A stretch of DNA of 64,000 bases from Aplectana chamaeleonis (GCA_029168955.1 JAPDOI010001491.1:109930-173929), one strand, 5' to 3'; numbered from the stretch's first letter, positions 1 through 11,090 are shown. A program made the numbers and translations. The notes: a model not told the origin generated them from the sequence alone.

Positions 1-312
1 TTAAGGCTGCGTCCATGAAATTTTGGGTTGAACAAACATTTGGTGTCATTGTCGTAGGAGAGTTGTTTTTTATCTGCTGTCGTGGAAAACATTTATTAAC
101 TGCATTACTAGGAATTATTGATACAATCGATGCATCAATGTAGTCTTGATCTAAAATTGCGTTCACTATAAAAATTTTCGAAGTGAGGACCTCCCCCCTT
201 ACCCGGTCGTTGAAGTCACTTTTTCCCAGGAAGGGGGGGGGGGGGCTGAGCAAATCGCTTGACTTGGGTGGAGGTCGGACCAATGTTGGGTTGCATCACA
301 CCTCGCGCCTTA
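1..312. other. No gene recognised
   Basis: I see no gene or recognised repeat here. A run of about 12 G at 234-245 lies inside a short open frame that I do not consider coding. Confidence 0.4.
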
Positions 313-430
313 GCCTGACATGGATCCTGAAGGGACTTTGCGTTCCCCATTGGAGGTTGGCACCGTGTTTGCGCCAACCTCCAACAGTGAACGCGAAGTC
401 TCTTCCGGATTCATGCCGACGTTAGGTGCG
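313..430. repeat. Fold-back repeat F1, about 115 bp
   Basis: Imperfect inverted repeat. ATGGATCCTGAAGGGACTTT near 319 pairs with the region ending ATTCATGCCGACGTT near 425, around a centre containing TTGGCACCGTGTTTGCGCCAA. The same fold-back recurs inside both arms of the large palindrome P2 (44,492-44,656 and 49,335-49,500), so it is a dispersed family. No coding capacity is visible, and I do not recognise a named family. Confidence 0.7.
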
Positions 431-849
431 TTTTGTTTGTAATGACCACTTTCTTCATTTGACCTTCCCTTGTTAGGCTCCGTTTACTCCTTGCGAGAGC
501 GTGCGATTGCGCAAAATCGATGTTCATCATGGGCACACGATCTGCTAGCAGCTCAGACGCACTCCTCTTCGCGCGCCCTCACCCGCTCGCTCTCGCGCGC
601 TTACGCCAGCACCACGGAGGAAGCAGCAAGTTTCAAGCCTACTACTCCATCACTAAAGCAGGCGGCACTAAACCTGTAGCAGAATTATTGCTCTTCTTTT
701 TCATAATCCCATCACGGAAGTCGAGAACCGTGGGACATTATCAGTCGTTGCGCCGACTCGAGCGATTGATCATCCGATCAAACGTTGTCAATCAAATCAA
801 CACGAGGCTGAGGGCGTTTGCCTGTGTTAATTTGCGGTCACGGGCTGCT
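431..849. other. No gene recognised; open frames of unknown meaning
   Basis: A plus-strand frame of 153 codons (520-981) runs through here into the first copy of the 632-bp tandem duplication. Its translation is compositionally odd and resembles nothing I know. It overlaps repeat DNA, so I do not call it a gene. Confidence 0.3.
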
Positions 850-2113
850 CCAGCGTTGAGGAGCGTCGAGAGGCGCACAACAGCGGGAACGCCCGCTCTC
901 GTCACGTATGGACGCTGCCTTAGAAGAATTTGCATTGCGCTACGAATTTCTAAAGTATCCCTTGCTCGAGCTTTCATCTAGATTTTTTTGTACGAGTGTT
1001 TGCTTTGACACTTTCCCAGCAGCAACACAGAAAGTTCTGAAATTCTTCTAAATCTTTTTCTTCCACGAGAACTCGGAATTTATCGACTCAAAACTCTTGA
1101 AACAAGCTGTTAACACGCAATCCGCTAGTAAACGATTGTCCCCGTACCGAACGCGAAGCAAGCAGAAGCTAACACTCGAAGCAAGCAGAAGCTAACGCTA
1201 ATGCCAAGCAAGCAGAACCTTACGATAAGAGAGCGGAAGCTAACCCCAAGCAAGCAGAAACTAGCGCTAAGCGAGCTGAAGGTAACACCACGCATAAGAG
1301 AAGCAATGCGAATCATGCAGTGACGCGGGCGGATTCTCTCCCTATGTAGAGGTAGCGAGTCAAATCCCATAGTACGGACTAGCGAAAACAAAGAAGCTGA
1401 AGCACCTGTATTTCACGAACCCGCAAGCTAATATCGTCTGTGTCAGACACTACCTTGACCATAATCGCAGCACCATGAAGACCAGCGTTGAGGAGCGTCG
1501 AGAGGCGCACAACAGCGGGAACGCCCGCTCTCGTCACGTATGGACGCTGCCTTAGAAGAATTTGCATTGCGCTACGAATTTCTGTAGTATCCCTTGCTCG
1601 AGCTTTCATCTAGATTTTTTTGTACGAGTGTTTGCTTTGACACTTTCCCAGCAGCAACACAGAAAGTTCTGAAATTCTTCTAAATCTTTTTCTTCCACGA
1701 GAACTCGGAATTTATCGACTCAAAACTCTTGAAACAAGCTGTTAACACGCAATCCGCTAGTAAACGATTGTCCCCGTACCGAACGCGAAGCAAGCAGAAG
1801 CTAACACTCGAAGCAAGCAGAAGCTAACGCTAACGCCAAGCAAGCAGAACCTTACGATAAGAGAGCGGAAGCTAACCCCAAGCAAGCAGAAACTAGCGCT
1901 AAGCGAGCTGAAGGTAACACCACGCATAAGAGAAGCAATGCGAATCATGCAGTGACGCGGGCGGATTCTCTCCCTATGTAGAGGTAGCGAGTCAAATCCC
2001 ATAGTACGGACTAGCGAAAACAAAGAAGCTGAAGCACCTGCATTTCACGAACCCGCAAGCTAATATCGTCTGTGTCAGACACTACCTTGACCATAATCGC
2101 AGCACCATGAAGA
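850..2113. repeat. Recent tandem duplication, 2 x 632 bp
   Basis: Copy 1 is 850-1,481 and copy 2 is 1,482-2,113. They differ at only a handful of positions that I can see (for example GCTAATGCC versus GCTAACGCC, and TCTAAAGTATC versus TCTGTAGTATC), so the duplication is recent. Each copy contains a degenerate internal array of a roughly 20-27-bp motif around AAGCAAGCAGAAGCTAAC (about 1,150-1,285 and 1,782-1,917). The minus strand of each unit keeps 88-codon and 76-codon frames open, rich in F, S, L and C, of no recognisable family. I treat those frames as a consequence of the repeats. Confidence 0.9.
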
Positions 2114-2147
2114 CAAGTGGACTTTGCCATTCAAATCGCTCCGTATG

Positions 2148-2330
2148 TCTCACCAGCGGCGTCGGCCGGCTGACGCCGGCCTCTGCCGCTGGGGTCCGGC
2201 TACGCCGGCCCATTTGCCGGCTTCGCCGGCATCTTAAGTATAAGGCGAATGAATCGAACTCCGCTGATTCTATGTGAGATGGCGTTCGAAGTTCTCACGC
2301 TTGCCGGCTATCGCCGGCCTCTGTTGCTGG
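2148..2330. repeat. Cluster of short GC-rich hairpins
   Basis: At least four short perfect stems of the form GCCGGCT-n-CGCCGGC lie at about 2,163-2,183, 2,197-2,212, 2,215-2,232 and 2,303-2,320. Each is a 6-8-bp stem with a 3-5-nt loop. They stand out in a window that is otherwise moderate or AT-rich. They could be degenerate short palindromic repeats. I see no associated gene. Confidence 0.7.
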
Positions 2331-2789
2331 AGTACGGTTGCCCCAGCCCATGAGCTGGTTTCGACGAAAACTCTCGAGGAATCAGAAATTACAAACCATT
2401 TCAAACCTTGCAAACCCTGCTAACCTCTTTTCTTATGCAGTTGCACACCGACCCCTCCTTATCTTTAAGAGGTCCTAAAGTGGTAGTTCATTTATACTCA
2501 ATTCTGTCAAGGTAAAGACAACCGCTGTTTGAGATTTAGTAAACGCCTCCATGACCAACCGACATCCTGCTACCTTTATTGCCAAATAAAGTGTAATGAT
2601 GTTTGTGTTTTCTGGATGCATATTTTGATTAACTCACATTTCCATCGTATATAAACCCGATTAGGAAGGTTGGTACATATAAACAGCTAAGCAGTTGAAA
2701 TGAGTGGTTAAGGGGGAGGGGACGTGAAGAAAGGGGTGGTATACACTCTCTTATAGATGCACAAAACGATTTTGAAGCTCTGCGCTAAC
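2331..2789. other. No gene recognised
   Basis: Ordinary non-coding sequence between the hairpin cluster and the minisatellite. I see no feature that I can support. Confidence 0.4.
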
Positions 2790-4345
2790 CTACTTCGGTC
2801 CCGCACACTTTCTTCGGCGTCCGGCGCAATCGCTTTGGGTCCCACACACTTTCGACGGCGTCCACCGCACTCTACCTTGGGTCCCGCACACTTTCTACGG
2901 CGTCCTGTGCACTCCCACTTGGGTCCCGCACATTTCTACGGCGTCCTACGCACTTCCACTTGGGTCGCGCACACTTTCTTCGGCGTCCTACGCACTTCCA
3001 CTTGGGTCCCGCACACTTTCTACGGCGTCCTGCGCACTTCCACTTGGGTCCCGCACATTTCTACGGCGTCCTACGCACTTCCACTTGGGTCCCGCACACT
3101 TTCTTCGGCGTCCTGCGCACTCCCACTTGGGTCCCGCACACATTCTTCGGCGTCCTACGCACTTCCACTTGGGTCCCGCACACTTTCTTCGGCGTCCTGC
3201 GCACTCCCACTTTGATCCCGCACACTTTCTATGGCGTCCGGCGCACTCTACCTTGGGTCCCGCACACTTTCTACGTCGTCCGGCGCCCTCTACCTAAGGT
3301 CCCCCACACCTTCTACGGCGTCCGGCGCATTCTTCCTTGGGTCCCGCACACTTTTTTCGGCGTCCTCTGCACTCCCACTTGGGTCCCGCACACTTTCTAC
3401 GGCGTCCTACGCACTTCCACTTGGGTCCCGCACATTTCTACGGCGTCCTACGCACTTCCACTTGGGTCCCGCACACTTTCTTCGGCGTCCTGCGCACTCC
3501 CACTTGGGTCCCGCACACTTTTTTCGGCGTCCTGCGCACTCCCACTTGGGTCCCGCACACATTCTTCGGCGTCTTGCGCACTCCCACTTGGGTCCCGCAC
3601 ACTTTCTACCGCGTCCTACGCACTTCCACTTGGGTCCCGCACACTTTCTTCGGCGTCCTGCGCACTCCCACTTTGATCCCGCACACTTTCTATGGCGTCC
3701 GGCGCACTCTACCTTGGGTCCCGCACACTTTCTACGGCGTCCTGTGCACTCCCACTTGGGTCCCGCACATTTCTACGGCGTCCTACGCACTTCCACTTGG
3801 GTCGCGCACACTTTCTTCGGCGTCCTACGCACTTCCACTTGGGTCCCGCACACTTTCTACGGCGTCCTGCGCACTTCCACTTGGGTCCCGCACATTTCTA
3901 CGGCGTCCTACGCACTTCCACTTGGGTCCCGCACACTTTTTTCGGCGTCCTGCGCACTCCCACTTGGGTCCCGCACACATTCTTCGGCGTCCTACGCACT
4001 TCCACTTGGGTCCCGCACACTTTCTTCGGCGTCCTGCGCACTCCCACTTTGATCCCGCACACTTTCTATGGCGTCCGGCGCACTCTACCTTGGGTACCGC
4101 ACACTTTCTACGTCGTCCGGCGCCCTCTACCTAAGGTCCCGCACACCTTCTACGGCGTCCGGCGCATTCTACCTTGGGTCCCGCACATTTCTACGGCGTC
4201 CTACGCACTTCCACTTGGGTCCCACACACTTTTTTTGGCGTCCGGCGCACTCTACCTTGGGTCCCGCACACTTTCTACGGCGTCCTACGCACTTCCACTT
4301 GGGTCCCACACACTTTCTACGGCGTTCTGCGCGCTCTTGAGCCCG
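2790..4345. repeat. 42-bp minisatellite array A (about 37 monomers)
   Basis: The unit is about 42 bp and contains GTCCCGCACACTTTCTACGG followed by CGTCCTGCGCACTCCCACTT. A higher-order repeat of 837 bp (20 monomers) is visible. The variant GGTCGCGCACAC occurs at 2,963 and again at 3,800, and CTTTGATCCCGCACAC occurs near 3,211 and 4,048. Because 42 is divisible by 3 and the unit lacks stops, all three plus frames stay open for up to 273 codons, with 14-residue periods. I regard these as repeat artefacts, not genes. The reverse complement of the unit matches array B at 8.7-10.3 kb in about 35 of 42 positions. Confidence 0.95.
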
Positions 4346-4384
4346 TACCCGTAAGGTAGCCCGTCTTGAAAGTCAAGCCGAATA

Positions 4385-4448
4385 AACGGTCAAACAAACA
4401 CACAGAGAAACGCACACATACATAAACACACACACGCACACACAAATT
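4385..4448. repeat. CA-rich simple sequence
   Basis: A short imperfect (CA)n tract that includes ACACACACGCACACACAA. Confidence 0.7.
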
Positions 4449-4623
4449 TACCAAAATATATATAGTAGGATGTGGCAACATAAATTTTCTATACATTTAT
4501 CTCACAAAACACAAATGCCAACAGCTGCCTTCAACAAGTCGGTTATATTTCAGAATAAATACAATAACGAACATATATTTAACGAGTTACCGCAAATATA
4601 ACTAATATAATAAGCATTGTTTA

Positions 4624-5066
4624 AATTCAGTGTCCACGATAAAATGAGTCTTCAAGTTTTCACCGGAAATCGAGGGGTCCGAGTCCAACTTTACCACTAA
4701 TGTTGAAAAATCGGCTTGGAACAAGCACAGAAGAGCCCTATACGGCCCTAAACTTGAGTGTTCCGCTCACGCAACGCCCACTCCTTTCTGATGCGTTAAT
4801 AACTGGAAACCCTATTTAGGGAAACAGCATACATTCAGGGCCCATTTGATGATCGATCACCTTCTCAAACTGAAATTTCGAGTTGGACAACTTCATCGGT
4901 AGCCGTTGAGGGAGCCTGCTTTGCGTGAGCAGAAAACTCAAATTAGGGTCGTATAGGGCTCTTTCGTGCTCGTTCTTAGCCGTTCTTTCAACGATTTTAG
5001 TTAATTGAGGCTCGAACTTCTTGATTTCCGGTTAAAACTCGGAGATTTCATCGTGGACACTGGCTT
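4624..5066. mobile_element. TA-flanked MITE, 443 bp
   Basis: Terminal inverted repeats AATTCAGTGTCCACGAT and ATCGTGGACACTGGCTT are flanked on both sides by TA (4,622-4,623 and 5,067-5,068). Subterminal blocks containing AGAGCCCTATACGGCCCTAA and AGGGTCGTATAGGGCTCT are also inverted. There is no ORF. It belongs to the same broad group as the GGCAGTGTTCACGAT elements of the central block. The TA target duplication and non-coding interior point to a non-autonomous Tc1/mariner-type element. Confidence 0.8.
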
Positions 5067-5068
5067 TA

Positions 5069-6414
5069 ATAATCAACAATGATAAACACAACAAAAACTA
5101 CATCTTAGATCGCTGAAAAAAGAAAAGTTAGCACAAAGCTGAAACAAAACTGAATGCTGTCTGAACTGAAGTTGGAAAAACGTCCAGAACGCATTGAGAG
5201 GGAAGACAGCGAAACTATTATGACGTTTGACCATAGAGCGCAGAGTTATAAAGAAGACAGTGGCTTGGTCTAATCGTAAAGAAGGCCACAGTGGTCGGCT
5301 TCAAGTGGTACATACGTATTGGCATACTCCAATCGGCTGATATTCTTTATACAATCAATGACGAGGTTTTCTCAAAAGGCCCAGTCAAGAACAGAGAGGT
5401 TCTATCGGAACGGACAATCAGGAGGCAAGTTTGTGGTGTGCCTGATCCGGCCGAAACGGTGGCCAACGATAAAGCTCTTACTGCTATAGGGCGACGAACC
5501 AGAAGAAGCATTTACGTATGAATGGATGATGGTCTATATGAGGACGCTAAGAATGGGCAAGGGGTTGGACGTGCTACTCATTGACAAAACGGCGTACAAT
5601 ACCGCCCACGAAACGTGTCCAAAAGCGCGTCGCCGACGCAATTTTCCGTCCGCGAAGGAAAAACACGACGAAAACGTCGAAAACATTCAGAATGAACATT
5701 TCGACAATCCGAAAACATCATTCGATTCGACTCGTCGCGCTGATTTCAAAAATGTTTTCAGAGTTGAGAAAAACTCAAGTCTTGATCTACTTATGACCCA
5801 TTTTCTCTCGAGAAGTTAAAATCTTTCAGAGTAAGCATTTTTGAATTATGAGAGGACCACTCGCTCCGCCTTGCCGAGCTGATTAGAAATATGTATTCGA
5901 TTTTCTGAACAAACGATTTTTGACCTACTTATGACCTATTCACCGACCGAGAAATCAAATTTTTCAAGATTTGGTATGATTTGAGACTGTTCCGCTACAA
6001 ACAATTGTTGAGGTGAAAAAATGTGTTCATATTTGGAAAAGACGCAAGTTCCAGCCTGTTTTTTGGCTAGTTATGGGCGAACTCCACCCTGACCTCGCTA
6101 ATTACCTTTGGTTCTCGCCCCAATTACATATAGTGCGTTCTCGAGAGAATCCACTGCAGTCAACCGAAAGACTGTGCTAGTAACATTTCTCACAACTGGT
6201 AAAATAAAGACAATCCTGGACGCATTCTCATTCATTGTGGCAGCCGAGAAACACCAATGGCATTGAACTTGATACTGTCTCCGCAAAAGCCGGACTGGTT
6301 CATTGTTCCGTTCAAATACCCATACGAAACTGAGACATAATTGGATCTCCTTTGAATCTACATTCTCATTCACTCAACTGACAGTTCAGAAAAAAATTTT
6401 AACATTAGTAAACG
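5069..6414. other. No recognised gene
   Basis: Short frames at 5,291-5,521 (+, 76 codons), 5,526-5,819 (+, 97 codons) and 6,098-6,373 (-, 91 codons) have no similarity that I can name and no convincing splice context. I leave this 1.3 kb unassigned. Confidence 0.35.
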
Positions 6415-6464
6415 TTGTCGTAAATTTTAAATATTGAATTCAATTATTAATTACTGTTTTCTTG

Positions 6465-6830
6465 AATATTTTTTCATTATTTTATTAATCTCACTTATTG
6501 ATCCAAAAATATATGTAAAGCTGCAGAATATTTGAGATTTCAGAGATTCCAGAGCTTTTACGAGTGTTTATAAACAGGTTTGGAACCATGCCAGAGCTGG
6601 CCCTGTGTGTGTGACCCGTCACCTCTCACATGCCGGCCGAATTACCAACGCAGGCTGGGCTTCTCAGCCACCGCTGACCATCACGATATCGACGGGAAGG
6701 CCCATACAAGACTGAAATATGAAAGAATCTGATCAAAATATACGTTCCCACTGATTCAGCGGTGTATATTCAGACGAATTCAAAAAATTGCGAACCTTTT
6801 TTTTGAGGTAAAAAAAACTAATTTTTATTG
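6465..6830 (+). repeat. Dispersed repeat R1, copy a
   Basis: R1 is recognised by TTAATTACTGTTTTCTTG, then CTGCAGAATATTTGAGAT, CATGCCAGAGCTGGCCCTG, a (GT)n-GACCCGTCACC step, GCCGGCCGAATTACCAACGC, and TTCCCACTGATTCAGCGG. Copy a is in direct orientation immediately upstream of copy b. I see no ORF and no recognisable RNA polymerase III promoter. The family is unassigned. Confidence 0.85.
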
Positions 6831-6839
6831 GATTTTTTT

Positions 6840-7345
6840 TCTTGTTAAAAATATTACTGCATATTGAATGCATTCGTTATTTTTACTTTTAATTTTGTAT
6901 AATTTTTTAATTTGTTTATTCATTTCGTTCATTACTTTAATTTTTTTCATTGTTTTCAAATATTAATTACTGTTTTCTTGAATATTTTTTCATTATTTTA
7001 TCAATCTCCCTTATTGATCCAAAAATACATCTAAAGCTGCAGAAGTTTTGAGATTTCAGAGATTCCAGAGTTTTTACGAGTGTTTCTAAACAGGTTTGGA
7101 GCCATGCCAGAGCTGGCCCTGCGTGTGTGTGTGACCCGTCACCTCTCACATGCCGGCCGAATTACCAACGCAGGCTGGGCTTCTCAGCCACCGCTGACCA
7201 TCACAATATCGACGGGAAGGCCAATACAAGACTGAAATATGAAAGAATCTGAATTAAATATACGTTCCCACTGATTCAGCGGTTGAAAATATAGACGAGT
7301 TTTAAAAATTGCTAACCTTTTTTTTTGATAAAAAAAATAATTTTC
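6840..7345 (+). repeat. Dispersed repeat R1, copy b (left palindrome arm)
   Basis: A longer R1 copy, including the upstream part with GCATATTGAATGCATTCG. It forms an inverted pair with copy c at 7,545-8,050. The pair makes an interrupted palindrome of about 1.2 kb with a spacer of about 200 bp, a small-scale version of the 34-kb structure downstream. Confidence 0.85.
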
Positions 7346-7544
7346 ACTGCATTTATTCAAGCAAAAATTTGATCCATATAGAATGTTTTATATTGCTTTT
7401 TTTCGTTTTTACAAAAAAAATTAAATTGCATAAATAGTATAGCAAATAAAACAGAAAAAATTTAAAATAATGTCAAATTAAAAGAAGAAACAAAATATCA
7501 GAAACTTCAAATACGGAATAAATTTTTGATGAAAAATATCCAGT

Positions 7545-8050
7545 GAAAATTAGTTTTTTTTTTCAGAAAAAGGTGGCAATTTTTGATTTGATCTATATTT
7601 TCAACCGCTGGATCGGAGGGAACGTAAATTTAATAAAGATTTTTTCCTATTTCAGTCTTGTGTGGTTATTCCCGTCGATATTGTGCTAGTCAGCGGTGGC
7701 GGAGAAGGCCAGCAGCCTGCGTTGGTAATTCGGCCGGCATGTAAGAGGTGCCGGGTCACACACACAGGGCCAGCTCTAGCATGACTCCAAAGCTGTTTAG
7801 AAACACTCGTAAAAACTCTGGAATCTCTGAAATCTCAAAACTTCTGCAGCTTTAGATGTATATTTGGATCAATAAGGTAGATTGATAAAGTAATGAAAAA
7901 ATATTTAAGAAAACAGTAATTAATAATTGAAAACAATAAAAAATTAAAGTAATGAACGAAATGGATAAACAAAATAAAAAATTATACAATTTAAAAGAAA
8001 AAATAACGAATGCATTCAATATGCAGTAATATTTTCAACAGAAAAACAAA
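7545..8050 (-). repeat. Dispersed repeat R1, copy c (right palindrome arm)
   Basis: Reverse complement of copy b across its whole length, with scattered substitutions. Its uninterrupted TATTGTGCTAGTCAGCGG at about 7,680 serves as the empty-site reference for the Mutator-like insertion at 18,024. Confidence 0.85.
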
Positions 8051-8640
8051 AAATTGTGTTGAGCGCGAAGCGCTCACCAGGATTTGGCTTTGATCTCTCC
8101 CCGCGCGGATGCCCTACAATGAGATCATCTACTCATACCGTCAACAGAGGTATGAGCTGTACACTATTCGACGCGCTGCAAGAAATTACATATGTGTGCA
8201 ACTTTTCATCCCAACTGGTCCCCGCTTTCTAAAGTTATGACCTCTCAAAGTACGCAAAAACGTTCTCCACCACCGCCTCCGCCTCCGCCTCCGCCTCCGC
8301 CACCGCCTCCGCCTCCACCTCCGTCCGTCGAAAACCATTTTTTTGGAAGGCGTGGACCAAATCGCTCGAAAATTTGTGACTAGATGTAATAGACCACGGG
8401 AATGACGAAAATAATTGTCAGAACTCACCATAATGACTTCTGGGCCCCTAACGGGCGTTTGAAACTCGGAAACCGGCCTCTCAAGATTAGTTTATAAAAA
8501 TGACGGGTTTTTCGTTATCAGTCATTGTTTTCTTAGAGACTCCATATAAATACCTTGCTCTCTAGGGTGGTGTACTCTAAACGTCCGGCTTGGAACAGGA
8601 CGCTATGCGGAAGGGTTGTTTTTGAGCGTGGCGCGTGTTT
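8051..8640. other. No gene; contains a (CCDCCT)n microsatellite at 8,260-8,325
   Basis: The tract of CCACCGCCTCCGCCTCC-type triplets would encode about 20 prolines in one plus frame (8,192-8,383). That ORF is only 63 codons, lacks context and is best explained by the triplet repeat. I see no promoter or gene in the remainder. Confidence 0.6.
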
Positions 8641-8699
8641 GTACCATGCGCACCAAAGATAAGAAGTCGTCGCAGGGTGTGCTGAAGTGTCGGTTGACT

Positions 8700-10295
8700 A
8701 TGCGAGACCGCAGTAGGAGTATGCAGGACGTCGTGGAACTACAGCAACCCCTCAGTAGGGGTGTGCAGGACGCCGTAGAATGTGTGCAGGACCTCAGTAG
8801 GAGTGTGCAGGACCTTAGTAGGAGTGTGCAGGACATCATGGGACCTGTGCAGGACCCCAGTAGGGGTGTGCAGGACGTCGTAGAATGTGTGCAGGACCTC
8901 AGTAGGAGTGTGCAGGACCTTAGTAGGAGTGTGCAGGACATCATGGGACCTGTGCAGGACCCCAGTAGGGGTGTGCAGGACGTCGTAGAATGTGTGCAGG
9001 ACCTCAGTAGGAGTGTGCAGGACCTTAGTAGGAGTGTGCAGGACATCATGGGACCTGTGCAGGACCCCAGTAGGAGTGTGCAGGACCTCAGTAGGAGTGT
9101 GCAGGACATTTTGGGACCTGTGCAGGACCCCAGTAAGGGTGTGCAGGACGTCGTAGAATGTGTGCAGGACCTCAGTGGGAGTGTGCAGGACCTTAGTAGG
9201 AGTGTGCAGGACATCATGGGACTTGTGCAGGACCCCAGTAGGGGTGTGCAGGACCTCAGTAGGAGTGTGCATGACATTATGGGACCTGTACAGGACCTCA
9301 GTAGGAGTGCGCAGGATATCATGGAACCTGTGCAGGACCCCAGTAGGGGTGTGCAGGACGTCGTAGAATGTGTGCAGGACCTCAGTAGGAGTGTGCAGGA
9401 CCTTAGTAGGAGTGTGCAGGACATCATGGGACCTGTGCAGGACCCCAGTAGGAGTGTGCAGGACGTCGTAGAATGTGTGCAGGACCTCAGTAGGAGTGTG
9501 CAGGACCTTAGTAGGAGTGTGCAGGACATCATGGAACCTGTGTAGGACCCCAGTAGGGGTGTGCAGGACATCGTAGAATGTGTGCAGAACATCACTAGGA
9601 GTGTGCAGGACATCATGGGACCTGTGCAGGACCCCAGTAGGGGTGTGCAGGACGTCATAGAATGTGTGCAGGACCTTAGTAGGAGTGTGCAGGACATCAT
9701 GAAACATGTGCAAGACCCCTGTAAGGATGAGCAGGACTTCATGGAATGTGTGCAGGACATCAGTAGGAGTGTGCAGGACATCATGAAGCGTGTGCAGGAC
9801 CCCAGTAGGGTTGAGCAGGACGCCATGGAATGTGTGTAGGACCTTAATAAAATTACACAGGACATCATAGAACGTGTGCAGGACCCCAATAGGGGTGTGC
9901 AGGACATCATGGAATGTGTGCAGGACCTTAGTAGGAGTGTGCAGGACATCATGAAACGTGTGCAAGACCCTGTAAGGATGATCAGAACTTCGTGGAATGT
10001 GTGCAGGACATCAGTAGGAGTGTGCAGGACATCATGAAGCGTGTGCAGGACCCCAATAGGGGTGTGCAGGACATCATGGAATGTGTGCAGGACCTTAGTA
10101 GGAGTGTGCAGGACATCATGAAACGTGTGCAAGACCCCTGTAAGGATGATCAGAACTTCGTGGAATGTGTGCAGGACATCAGTAGGAGTGTGCAGGACAT
10201 CATGAAACGTGTGCAAGACCACTGTAAGGATGAGCAGGACTTCATGGAATGTGTGCTGGATCTCAGTAGGGGTGTGCAGGACCTCAGTTCAATGT
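8700..10295. repeat. 21-bp minisatellite array B with 105-bp higher-order unit
   Basis: The basic unit is 21 bp (AGTAGGAGTGTGCAGGACCT and variants). Five variant units form a 105-bp cycle that repeats most regularly between 8,770 and 9,540. Read on the plus strand, the cycle is VQDLSRS-VQDLSRS-VQDIMGP-VQDPSRG-VQDVVEC, a formal heptad repeat. The minus strand is open for 539 codons (8,603-10,222). A 21-bp stop-free unit opens several frames automatically, so neither frame is accepted as a gene. Array B is the reverse-complement relative of array A: 42 bp equals two of its units. Confidence 0.95.
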
Positions 10296-10335
10296 TCAGG
10301 ACACCGTATGCAAGCCAGGCCTCCGAATCTACAAG

Positions 10336-10648
10336 AACGATAGTTAAGTCCGCCAGAACAGGGCTACCGTAATCTCACTCGAGTTGGCTCTAAAATTTTC
10401 TAAGTTCTGCCTCCGAATTCGCTTCATCTTCCCTACAGGTGGTGATGTTTTCCTGCTTTTTAGTCCAGGCAGATCCTCAACTGCTGACCCCTAGAGAAGG
10501 ACGGTGTGTGAATCAAGACACACCGCTCTTCACTTCTTTTATACTTTATCATTGATCAATTGGGTATCATCAAATTTGTTTACGAGAGCCGAATAACATC
10601 ATTCCTGAGATTACGGTAGTCCTCTTCTGGCGCACTTAACTATCGTTC
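10336..10648. mobile_element. Fold-back element T1, 313 bp
   Basis: Terminal inverted repeats of about 42 bp begin AACGATAGTTAAGTCCGCCA and contain AGGGCTACCGTAATCTCA. The right end is the mirror image (GAGATTACGGTAGTCCTCTT through ACTTAACTATCGTT). It lies 40 bp from the end of minisatellite array B. A relative sharing CAGGGCTACCGTAA lies inside the same minisatellite family at 61,986-62,287. There is no ORF. Confidence 0.8.
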
Positions 10649-11090
10649 GCGCTGGAAATCAATTTCCATTTTTCAGGCTCAATTTCATGATTGAGCCCGG
10701 TAGACCACACTGGTAAACTTTGGCGAGTCAAAAACGTTGAACGATGAGGTTAATATCCGCCACCAATTCTCACCAGTCATCTAGCCCTTTTTCCTAGAAT
10801 GTTGGTGCGACAGTAAGATAACAGGAAAAATTGGTTACGGCACGAACTCCACATGCAGAAAAACTCCGAAAATGATTTAGGCGCGAAATTCAAATTCGTA
10901 TTTACAATGTGTTCCGATTGACTTTTCTTTACAAATGAAGGTTTTTCATGGGCCCCTTCAACATTTTCTTTCACTAGAGGAGCCAAGCTACGCAAAAACT
11001 CATAGACATGATGAAAAACTCTGATAAAAGAGGCCTGATACTGCGCTATCAATCATTGTTTTTATTAGAGCTCTACGGAAATACTTCGAC
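10641..11090 (-). repeat. Dispersed repeat R2, copy 1
   Basis: Matches 22,170-22,680 in the opposite orientation. The shared part includes CACCAATTCTCACCAGTCAT. The minus-strand ORF at 10,777-11,052 and the plus-strand ORF at 22,155-22,508 share AHEKPSFVKKSQ and nearby residues. This might be a remnant of an element-encoded protein, but the shared frame is short (about 50 codons), so DNA-level homology explains it equally well. Confidence 0.7.

Noticed and set aside
520..981. A 153-codon plus-strand ORF
   Set aside because: No recognisable family, and it runs into a tandem repeat. Overlapping frames exist on the other strand.
2757..4354. Open frames of up to 273 codons with 14-residue periodicity
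   Set aside because: All three plus frames are open because a 42-bp unit lacks stop codons. This is a repeat effect.
6580..6680. tRNA-derived or spliced-leader-like RNA gene in R1
   Set aside because: No cloverleaf, no clear A/B boxes and no SL sequence could be found.
8192..8383. Polyproline protein
   Set aside because: A short frame produced by a CCN triplet microsatellite, with no gene context.
8603..10222. A 539-codon minus-strand ORF
   Set aside because: It lies entirely in the 21-bp minisatellite. Overlapping long frames on both strands argue against coding.
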